From IMG/VR virus record IMGVR_UViG_3300032282_005234, positions 1-25,820 of that record: a stretch of DNA of 25,820 nucleotides. One strand, given 5' to 3'. Origin of the DNA: a virus. The position numbers and the translations under genes are program-made. The notes beneath the pieces were generated by a model. The model was not told where the DNA came from. It saw only the letters and a list, made by a program, of their open reading frames with translations, and did not search any database. Of the stretch, positions 16,242 to 22,094 are shown in pieces. Each line of letters starts with the position of its first letter. Position 1 is the stretch's first letter.

Positions 16242-16944
16242 TTTGATGTTCTCCGTAAGGTGTCAATCTAATTCCTTTTTCTTTTAAATCTTCCCATTCT
16301 TTAAACTGATCAGCCTGTTGAGCCCTAACTCCAGCAATTTCCAAAGCCCAAGCATCTTGAAGTTCTTGACTATATTCTGATTCAGCATAATCCCAGAAAG
16401 ATCCTATTGTATACCTATCTCCTTTTGAAACAACTTTAACTTCGTGTTCATTTTCATGTCCGCCTGCAAATGCAGCAAACATTCCAGCTTTTGGTTTAAA
16501 GCAAATTGGATGATCTTTAAAATTAAGTTCGCCACCTTCAAAATCATCATTTAAATATAAAAATGAAGCAATTTTACTTCTTTCAAAAGCATTATATTTA
16601 CCATTTGTACTATTATCTGAATGAAAACTTGCAAAAGCTCCTTCTATCCATTTTTGTGCATGATAACTAACTTCTTTTACTGGTCTTTGCATTGCTTCTT
16701 CAGTAACTTCTTGAAATTTCTTTTTTAATTGCATAAAATAATCTTTTGATAAATTGAATAATAATAAATCTTCATCTTCATCTTCAAAACCAAATGCATA
16801 AGATTCATAAAAAGAAATAGGCATCCATTGAAGTTTTTGATTTTCTATTCTATAATTCCAATAATTTATTATATTTTTACATTCTTCTAAAGAAATAAAA
16901 TTTTCATAAACAACTATATCATCTTTGTAAACAATTTTATTCAT
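16231..16944 (-). CDS. 2-oxoglutarate/Fe(II)-dependent oxygenase 3
   Basis: A 237-aa oxygenase. Ligands are His108 and Asp110 (SFHSDNS), distal His167 (ENEHEVK) and Arg177 (GDRYTI), the Arg replacing the Lys seen in three of the paralogues. Family strands FLYLNDDFEGGELNF and PKAGMFAAFAGGHENEHEV are clear. The N-terminus (VVYENFISLEECKNIINYWN) is the usual helix that opens P4H-like domains. The C-terminal 50 residues are helical (YSQELQDAWALEIAGVRAQQ) with an extension absent from the others. It overlaps the upstream gene by 8 nt and the downstream gene by 11 nt. The substrate cannot be told from the sequence. Confidence 0.88.
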   Translation of the reverse strand: MNKIVYKDDIVVYENFISLEECKNIINYWNYRIENQKLQWMPISFYESYAFGFEDEDEDLLLFNLSKDYFMQLKKKFQEVTEEAMQRPVKEVSYHAQKWIEGAFASFHSDNSTNGKYNAFERSKIASFLYLNDDFEGGELNFKDHPICFKPKAGMFAAFAGGHENEHEVKVVSKGDRYTIGSFWDYAESEYSQELQDAWALEIAGVRAQQADQFKEWEDLKEKGIRLTPYGEHQNVS

Positions 16945-17620
16945 TTTTTTCCTTATGTTTTTTAATGGTCCAAAAAAAAGGAGATGTATATCTTGTTCCT
17001 TGTAAAACTGGTCTTACACCATGAATGTAATTCATATCACCTGGAAAAAAATATGCTGCTCTTTTCTTTGGTTTAAACTCTATACCTTGAAGAGGAAAAT
17101 ATAATTCTCCACCTTCATAATCATCATTTATATAAAATATAGAAGCTATGTCGTACCAGGGGAATGCGTTTGGTGTTCCAGCATCTGGACCTTCATGTAA
17201 TTCTTTATCTGCATGAGGTTCTTGTCTATCTCCAATATTCCATCTTACTATTGCTGGTGTTGTAGCTTCACAATCAATATTAAAAAAATCACTTACTTCA
17301 TTTTTTAATCTGGCAAACATTTCGTAAATAATATCTACAACTTTTTGATTTGTTTTTTGTAATGTATGTAATGTTGCTACTCTGTCCATCCAAGGATTGG
17401 CATCGTATATTACGGTCCCATTTTCATTTTTTTTAGTTATAGTAAAATCCCATGAAGTATTATTTTTAGCAAAATCAAATAAGATATCATGTTCTTCTTC
17501 GGTCATAAAATTTTCTAATTCTACAATCATATTTTCTGAATTTCCAAAAAATCCTGAAGGTGTATTAGAGACATGATCCGAATTTTCTAAATTAGTTGGA
17601 ATTCTATTTTCTTCAATCAT
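16937..17620 (-). CDS. 2-oxoglutarate/Fe(II)-dependent oxygenase 4
   Basis: A 227-aa oxygenase. Ligands are His136 and Asp138 (EPHADKE), distal His200 (YIHGVRP) and Arg210 (GTRYTS). It has the family strand FYINDDYEGGELYFP and a PKKRAAYFFPGDMNYIHGV segment very close to P4H-like enzymes of marine phages and bacteria. TPAIVRWNIGDRQEPHADKE is the strand leading into HxD. The N-terminus MIVELENFMTEEEHDILFDF is the standard opening helix. It overlaps the upstream gene by 4 nt (ATGA), so translation is coupled. This copy is the most canonical of the set. Confidence 0.9.
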   Translation of the reverse strand: MIEENRIPTNLENSDHVSNTPSGFFGNSENMIVELENFMTEEEHDILFDFAKNNTSWDFTITKKNENGTVIYDANPWMDRVATLHTLQKTNQKVVDIIYEMFARLKNEVSDFFNIDCEATTPAIVRWNIGDRQEPHADKELHEGPDAGTPNAFPWYDIASIFYINDDYEGGELYFPLQGIEFKPKKRAAYFFPGDMNYIHGVRPVLQGTRYTSPFFWTIKKHKEKNE

Positions 17621-18339
17621 TTATACTTCCTTCTTGACCAAAAATATTTTTTATAAACATCTCCGCCAGGTTTTCTAAATTCTTTAGAAGATTCTGCAAA
17701 TCTATTAATTATTTCTTCTTGATTATGTATTTTCAATTCTGATTCCCAATCTTCTCTTTTAAAAGGAATAATTTGAACAAATGGTGTTCCCGCTGGTATT
17801 AAACCTTTAAAATTTTTTTGTAAAAAAAATGGCATTAATCCTGGAGTTTTTAACTTGTCATTATCAATGATACCAGAAACTGTCATAAATGGAAGATCGT
17901 ATCTATTTACTGGATTTAAGTATATAGCACTATACCCATCTGGGAGTTCTGGGGACCAGGATGGGTACCAATGAAATGGAGACTCTATATATCCATTTGG
18001 AACAATAAAACCTGGCATAGGAGGTCTTGTTGCACAAAAATCTTCATATCCTTCGGGAGATTTTACTTTCATTATTCCATTTTTTTCATAAAAAAATAAA
18101 TCACAGGGTGTTTTTATTACATATCCACTAATAAAAAAATCTAAAATTGCAGGACAAGCCTTAAATGAAGGCATTTTTTCTCCATCATAATTTAATGCAT
18201 ATTCTTCTGTGTTTGGATTTTTTATATATTTATCTGCTTCAGAGTACCATTTTGGAATTACTTTGTAAGTAGATTCTGGATAATAATCTTTTATGTGTAA
18301 ATTGTATTCTCTATTAGAATGAAAAATTATTTTATTCAT
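17617..18339 (-). CDS. Phage protein of unknown function, distantly DUF6065-like in layout
   Basis: A 240-aa protein within the oxygenase operon. It opens with YKVIPKWYSEADKYIKNP, then FKACPAILDFFISGYVIKTP with CDLFFYEK, then FHWYPSWSPELPDGY, DLPFMTVSGIID, and PAGTPFVQIIPFKREDWESE. No HxD oxygenase motif is present. The order (Cys-Pro and small-Gly helix, a strand in 'tPcDl', a central 'lPf...sG', a late 'aGtPf.qiiPf') parallels the two paralogues downstream of the promoter, which have AYNCFPLTLTNGLGW, IIPFTTLISTG and ANTPIIALMP. A common origin is therefore inferred. Similar proteins turn up next to oxygenases and methyltransferases in environmental phages. No function is assigned. Confidence 0.7.
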   Translation of the reverse strand: MNKIIFHSNREYNLHIKDYYPESTYKVIPKWYSEADKYIKNPNTEEYALNYDGEKMPSFKACPAILDFFISGYVIKTPCDLFFYEKNGIMKVKSPEGYEDFCATRPPMPGFIVPNGYIESPFHWYPSWSPELPDGYSAIYLNPVNRYDLPFMTVSGIIDNDKLKTPGLMPFFLQKNFKGLIPAGTPFVQIIPFKREDWESELKIHNQEEIINRFAESSKEFRKPGGDVYKKYFWSRRKYK

Positions 18340-19039
18340 ATTTATTTATGGTTTCTAATCTTATTGCTTTAACTTCATGAGATCCTATTTTATTTCCTTT
18401 GTGATCTGTTGCATTTCTATAAAAATTTCCCCACATTCCTTTTTTATTTAATTCAACTAAAGTTTCGGAATATTTAAAAGAATTTTTAAAAGAATCTGTT
18501 GGAATTTTGTCACTATTATAAATATTAATTTTTGAATTTTGTAAATAAGAAAGAGATATTGGCATCAAAGCAATAATTGGTGTATTTGCTTTTAATACTA
18601 TTTCTTCATTTGCTTTTGTAACTCTTGCAGCACAAGGAAATTCTCCTCTAAAAAATCCAGTGCTTATGAGTGTTGTAAAAGGAATTATTCCTTCAGTAAA
18701 CATATTTGGAATTGGCATTGCTAACATGCTTACATTTTCTTCTGTAATAAACATTAAACCTGTTTTAAAACTTATTGAAGCATTTTCTCTTTCTGTATAA
18801 GCAAATTCATGTCCTTCTATTAATTGAACATGATTTCCATTTGACTGATTAATACCGTCCCATTTAAATACAATATCTCCTGGAAAGGAAATTCCCCATC
18901 CCAGCCCGTTTGTAAGAGTTAATGGAAAACAATTATATGCATGTTTATCAAATGTGCTATCCATCCAATCTCTTTTAATTGGAAGTTGTTTAATATTGGC
19001 TGTGATATTGTTAATTTTATAAACATTTATATTATACAT
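18332..19039 (-). CDS. DUF6065-like protein, paralogue B
   Basis: A 235-aa protein with the pattern I associate with DUF6065: IKRDWMDSTFDKHAYNCFPL then TLTNGLGWGISFPGDIVFKW, a glycine-containing strand, PNMFTEGIIPFTTLISTGFF and ANTPIIALMPISL. It is plainly homologous to the adjacent upstream gene and shares the C-terminal ATDHKGNKIGSHEV, encoded by a 38-nt stretch identical in both. No known catalytic motif is evident. It overlaps both neighbours by 8 nt and is probably co-translated. Since the family usually travels as single copies in phage or bacterial modification clusters, a partner role to the oxygenases is a guess from context only. Confidence 0.75.
   Translation of the reverse strand: MYNINVYKINNITANIKQLPIKRDWMDSTFDKHAYNCFPLTLTNGLGWGISFPGDIVFKWDGINQSNGNHVQLIEGHEFAYTERENASISFKTGLMFITEENVSMLAMPIPNMFTEGIIPFTTLISTGFFRGEFPCAARVTKANEEIVLKANTPIIALMPISLSYLQNSKINIYNSDKIPTDSFKNSFKYSETLVELNKKGMWGNFYRNATDHKGNKIGSHEVKAIRLETINKYE
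18369..18406. repeat. 38-nt direct repeat, copy 1 (in paralogue B)
   Basis: Identical to 19072-19109. It starts ttaacttcatgagatcct and encodes, on the minus strand, the DHKGNKIGSHEV tail of both DUF6065-like proteins. Confidence 0.9.
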
Positions 19040-19757
19040 TTTTTATATTTTCAATATTAAAATTAAAACTATTAACTTCATGAGATCCTATTTTATTTCC
19101 TTTGTGATCAATAGCTTTTATATACCAATCTGAAGTTTTATTATTATCTTCTCCATATTTTTTAAGGGATAAGGCATATTCTTTTGTATTGTGTGGGTAA
19201 AATAAATCTTTAAAATTATTTATTTTATCAAAACAATAATAATCAAGTTTAGTATTTTGAAATTGTAAAATTGAAATTGGCAATATGCTAGCTACTGGAG
19301 TGTTTGCTTTTATTTCAATTATTGAATTTTTTTTTGTTATTTTATTAACTACATGGGTTGCTCCAGTAAAAAATGAAGTTGCTAATATTGTTGTAAAAGA
19401 TTGTATTCCTTCAATAAAATAATTTGGAGCAGGCATTATTAAACAGCTGACTCCTTCTTCTGTTTTAAATAATGTTTTTGTATTAAAAGCTATTGTTCCA
19501 AGACCTCTGTCAACATAACAAAATTCTTCTCCTGAATAAAATTTAATTTTAGATTTAGATTTATTTGCTTCTCCATTCCATTCAAAAATAATATCTTCTG
19601 GAAATGAAATTGAAAATCCTAACTTATTTGCAAGAGTTAAGGGAAAACATTTATAAGCTCCATGATCCATATGCTCAGACATCCATTCTCTTTTTACAGA
19701 AAAAGGTTCTATATTAGCACATTTTTTTTCCATTTGATATGCTTTTAAATTATACAT
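19032..19757 (-). CDS. DUF6065-like protein, paralogue A
   Basis: A 241-aa protein with VKREWMSEHMDHGAYKCFPL, TLANKLGFSISFPEDIIFEW, PNYFIEGIQSFTTILATSFF and ANTPVASILPISILQFQNTK, matching paralogue B through most of its length (roughly 40% by eye). Both start MYN and end in a DHKGNKIGSHEV-like tail, so they arose by tandem duplication. The tail is far more conserved at DNA level than the rest. It begins 4 nt after the stop of the first oxygenase gene and overlaps paralogue B by 8 nt. No catalytic residues can be named. Confidence 0.75.
   Translation of the reverse strand: MYNLKAYQMEKKCANIEPFSVKREWMSEHMDHGAYKCFPLTLANKLGFSISFPEDIIFEWNGEANKSKSKIKFYSGEEFCYVDRGLGTIAFNTKTLFKTEEGVSCLIMPAPNYFIEGIQSFTTILATSFFTGATHVVNKITKKNSIIEIKANTPVASILPISILQFQNTKLDYYCFDKINNFKDLFYPHNTKEYALSLKKYGEDNNKTSDWYIKAIDHKGNKIGSHEVNSFNFNIENIKNV
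19072..19109. repeat. 38-nt direct repeat, copy 2 (in paralogue A)
   Basis: Exact second copy of 18369-18406, 703 nt away, within the 3' end of the tandem paralogue. Confidence 0.9.
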
Positions 19758-19761
19758 AATT

Positions 19762-20406
19762 TTATTTATTCATAATTCCATTATGAAATTCTGGTGTATG
19801 TGCATTTTCATTATAATCAAGCATTGTAACTATAGAATATTTTGTTCCTTTTTTAACTGGCATTGCTCTATGAGAAAACAAATAAGTTGATGGGAAAATA
19901 TATAAATCACCAGCCTTTGGTTTAAATGAAATTCCAAGTCTACCAAAACTTAATTCTCCACCTTCATAATCATCATTTATATAAGCTACTAATGAAACAG
20001 TACAGTAATACGACCATCCGTGATCTGCATGTTCTTGAAAATGTTGTCCAGGACCATATTTAATTACATTCATAGCTTCCCAATATTTCATTTCAATATT
20101 ATACATATTGCAATAATCATTTACTGCATTTATTTTTGCATTATATGCATCTTGCCATATTTCATCTACTACTGGTCTTGGATTTTCTAATAATTTTTTA
20201 ATTTTAAAATCTACGCAATCTCTATATTCTGGCATTTTTTGTTTATATCCTACATATGCTTCTTGCCATTCAAGATTGTTTTCATTAATATAATTTTCTA
20301 TTCTTTGTACTAAATTTAATTCTTTTTTTAAAATATTTCTGTACACCCAGATCCCAGGAAACAGTTGTTCTTTTTCTAATTGGGCAGGTAATATTTGACT
20401 ATTCAT
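19762..20406 (-). CDS. 2-oxoglutarate/Fe(II)-dependent oxygenase 5 (first gene of operon)
   Basis: A 214-aa oxygenase. Ligands are His126 and Asp128 (QEHADHG), distal His179 (FSHRAMP) and Lys189 (GTKYSI), again ten apart. Family segments are VAYINDDYEGGELSFG and PKAGDLYIFPSTYLFSHRA. It opens the modification operon. A minus-strand TATAAT at 20430-20435 and a purine-rich GAGAAAGAG before ATG 20406 would drive it. The N-terminal half (LEWQEAYVGYKQKMPEYRDC) is divergent from the other four, suggesting that the copies came together over time or have diverged in substrate. All active-site residues are intact. Confidence 0.88.
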   Translation of the reverse strand: MNSQILPAQLEKEQLFPGIWVYRNILKKELNLVQRIENYINENNLEWQEAYVGYKQKMPEYRDCVDFKIKKLLENPRPVVDEIWQDAYNAKINAVNDYCNMYNIEMKYWEAMNVIKYGPGQHFQEHADHGWSYYCTVSLVAYINDDYEGGELSFGRLGISFKPKAGDLYIFPSTYLFSHRAMPVKKGTKYSIVTMLDYNENAHTPEFHNGIMNK

Positions 20407-20429
20407 ATACTGCTCTTTCTCTTAATTAC

Positions 20430-20435
20430 ATTATA
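20430..20435 (-). promoter_or_regulatory. Possible -10 element of the oxygenase operon
   Basis: TATAAT on the minus strand, 23 nt before the ATG of the first operon gene, lies in the 56-nt divergent gap. No clear -35 is seen. The gap is very AT-rich, so the call depends on position. Confidence 0.4.
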
Positions 20436-20450
20436 TTTTTTTATATAGGA

Positions 20451-20456
20451 TATAAT
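20451..20456 (+). promoter_or_regulatory. Possible -10 element of the methyltransferase gene (leaderless)
   Basis: TATAAT is followed by 6 nt and then ATG 20463. A TTACAT at 20426-20431 is a weak -35 at a long 19-nt spacing. Transcription would begin at or beside the ATG. An ATG at 20455 inside the element reaches a stop after three codons. Confidence 0.42.
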
Positions 20457-20462
20457 GACTAT

Positions 20463-21176
20463 ATGACAATTATACCAGATAATATTAAGCTTGAATATCA
20501 TATGGACAAAGTAAAAGATTATTTAAATTTTGAAAAATTTGACAAAGAATATGGAATTGATACTGCTACTAACGGGTTTTTAGATTTATGGAACATCTCT
20601 AATAATGAATCTGTTTATCCTGATTGGGAAAAAAATGATAACTTATATCCAGGTTCTAACGGTTATCAAACTGCTGCCATAAAGCATCTTAATAAAATTA
20701 ACGAAATTTTATATAAACTTATATCAAATATTAATGAATATTCATTTATTGATGTAGGATGTGGAAAAGGCAAGGTTATTATTAATAATATTATTAAAGA
20801 TGCATTATATAAAAAAAATATTGGAATAGAAATTGATAAAAATTTATGTGATATTTCTATAAATAATTTAAATATTATAAAAAATAAATTTAATATAAAT
20901 AATGTTGAAATTTATAATAAAAATATATTAGATTATAATTGTATTAAAGAACCATCAATATATTTCTTTTTTAATCCATTTAACAATTATATTTATAAAA
21001 AATTTTTAATAAAAAATAAAAAACAATTTTTAGAATATCCTACTATAATTGTTCAAATCTATCCTTTTTATCCAACTCTTGGAGAAAATACTGATTTTAT
21101 TGAATTTCCAATAGAAGAAAACATGCAATTTAAAAAAATATATAATGAAAAATATATTTTAATATATTCTTCTTAA
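20463..21176 (+). CDS. Class I SAM-dependent methyltransferase
   Basis: A 237-aa protein and the only plus-strand gene seen. Motif I is FIDVGCGKGKVI (about residues 96-107), the acidic end of strand 2 is GIEID, and motif IV is YFFFNPF, as in small protein- or metabolite-methylating class I enzymes. The N-terminal FDKEYGIDTATNGFLDLW and YPGSNGYQTAAIKHL are typical of a group of short bacterial and phage methyltransferases with a 'FD..yG.dT' opening. The NPF tetrad argues against a DNA adenine (NPPY/DPPY) or cytosine (PCQ) enzyme. Base composition is extreme, with many runs of A and T. It is convergent with the Phe/Pro-rich gene (7 nt apart) and divergent from the oxygenase operon. The target is unknown. 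Confidence 0.83.
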   Translation: MTIIPDNIKLEYHMDKVKDYLNFEKFDKEYGIDTATNGFLDLWNISNNESVYPDWEKNDNLYPGSNGYQTAAIKHLNKINEILYKLISNINEYSFIDVGCGKGKVIINNIIKDALYKKNIGIEIDKNLCDISINNLNIIKNKFNINNVEIYNKNILDYNCIKEPSIYFFFNPFNNYIYKKFLIKNKKQFLEYPTIIVQIYPFYPTLGENTDFIEFPIEENMQFKKIYNEKYILIYSS

Positions 21177-21183
21177 AAATATT

Positions 21184-21615
21184 TTAATATATAGCTTTCC
21201 ATGCTCCAGCTACTCTTACAAAACCTGCGTTTCCTGCAACTCCTGAAGCTGGACCTGCTTTTTTCCAAGCTCCAGCAACTCTTACATAAACTGAAATAGC
21301 GGTTGCTCTTTTCCAAACTCCTCCAACTCTAACCCAATACCCACTATTTGCTGGTGGAAAATAAGGTGGACTAAAAAATGCTGGTGGAAAAAACGGTGGA
21401 AAAAACGGTGGACCAAAAAATGCTGGTGGACTAAAAAATGCTGGTGGACTAAAAAATGCTGGTGGAAAAAACGGTGGAAAAAACGGTGGACTAAAAAATG
21501 CTGGTGGACTAAAAAATGCTGGTGGAAAAAATGGAGGTGAAAAATAAGCTTTTGGCGTACGCTTATTATTTTTAACGCTTGAAATTTTTATATTTTTCTT
21601 TACACTTTTTCTCAT
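21184..21615 (-). CDS. Phe/Pro-rich repeat protein with three VRVxGxWK units
   Basis: A 143-aa protein of three parts. Residues 1-23 are strongly basic (MRKSVKKNIKISSVKNNKRT). Residues about 24-90 are almost only Phe, Pro, Ala and Ser, in units such as PPAFFS and PPFF, with thirteen Pro-Pro pairs and no charge. Residues about 91-143 hold three copies of an aromatic-VRV-x-G-x-WK motif (WVRVGGVWKRA, YVRVAGAWKKA, FVRVAGAWKAI), a short beta unit found at the ends of many phage tail or fibre proteins. No signal peptide or enzyme motif is seen. It follows two fibre genes and is probably a small adhesin or fibre tip, possibly a substrate of the nearby hydroxylases. The start has a weak ribosome site. 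Confidence 0.75.
   Translation of the reverse strand: MRKSVKKNIKISSVKNNKRTPKAYFSPPFFPPAFFSPPAFFSPPFFPPFFPPAFFSPPAFFSPPAFFGPPFFPPFFPPAFFSPPYFPPANSGYWVRVGGVWKRATAISVYVRVAGAWKKAGPASGVAGNAGFVRVAGAWKAIY
21350..21546. repeat. Coding minisatellite of 12- and 18-nt units
   Basis: On the plus strand, units ggtggaaaaaac (12 nt, Phe-Phe-Pro-Pro) and ggtggactaaaaaatgct (18 nt, Ser-Pro-Pro-Ala-Phe-Phe) alternate in mixed order. A compound block of two 12-mers followed by 18-mers occurs twice. All units are multiples of three, so gain or loss keeps the frame. Confidence 0.92.
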
Positions 21616-21628
21616 GATTATCTTTCTA

Positions 21629-22057
21629 TTACGGAGTATAAACTATTACAATGTCGCCATCTGATGCGCTATATGGATTTAAAGTGCTATTAAAATTTGC
21701 AGTAGTATCAATAAAAATTGTACGAATTGGAATATTTAATGTGCTTCCCAGGGAAACAGCTCCATATGATTTAATAACTGATTGAGTTGATCCACCAGCT
21801 GCTGATCCTGTTCCTTGAATTGTAACAGAAGAATTTGTTAAAGATGCATTAGCAATAGCTGATAATGTATTAGTTGATCCTGAAATTGATTTATTTGTTA
21901 AAGTGTCTGTGGTTGCTTTTCCTACCAGCGTGTCTGTTGCTGCTGGAAGTGTGACTACGCTTGTTCCCGCAACTGCTGGAGCAGAAATGGTTACTGTTCC
22001 AGATGTAGATCCATCAAGATCAATACTGGTTTTTGGTTTAAAACTTTTCTCTGCCAT
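21629..22057 (-). CDS. Small fibre-like protein related to the C-terminus of the large fibre
   Basis: A 142-aa protein. Residues about 20-60 read VTLPAATDTLVGKATTDTLT then NKSISGSTNTLS, nearly the same as VTLPDATDTLVGKATTDTLT and two related copies in the adjacent large fibre. The C-terminal part (IPIRTIFIDTTANFNSTLNP, ending GDIVIVYTP) is beta-rich and unique. The Thr/Ser/Ala-rich, Cys-free composition is typical of trimeric fibre shafts. It starts at ATG 22057 with AAGGAG 9 nt upstream, 29 nt after the large fibre gene, with a TGTTATAAT (22086-22094) overlapping that gene's stop. It is probably a fibre accessory or tip formed by partial duplication. Confidence 0.7.
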   Translation of the reverse strand: MAEKSFKPKTSIDLDGSTSGTVTISAPAVAGTSVVTLPAATDTLVGKATTDTLTNKSISGSTNTLSAIANASLTNSSVTIQGTGSAAGGSTQSVIKSYGAVSLGSTLNIPIRTIFIDTTANFNSTLNPYSASDGDIVIVYTP

Positions 22058-22085
22058 TTATTATTTCTCCTTATTCTATTTTTCT

Positions 22086-22094
22086 ATTATAACA
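22086..22094 (-). promoter_or_regulatory. Possible extended -10 for the small fibre genes
   Basis: TGTTATAAT on the minus strand (TGn-TATAAT) overlaps the large fibre's stop codon, 29 nt upstream of the next ATG. This is the same class of element as at 3786 and 7759, but no terminator precedes it. Confidence 0.35.

Noticed and set aside
20463-21176. DNA methyltransferase of a restriction or anti-restriction system
   Set aside because: It has NPF rather than NPPY/DPPY or a PCQ motif, no target-recognition domain and no nuclease partner.
21350-21546. Short tandem repeats as possible origin iterons or CRISPR
   Set aside because: The units are codon-multiples fully inside an open frame, with variable order, fitting a coding minisatellite.
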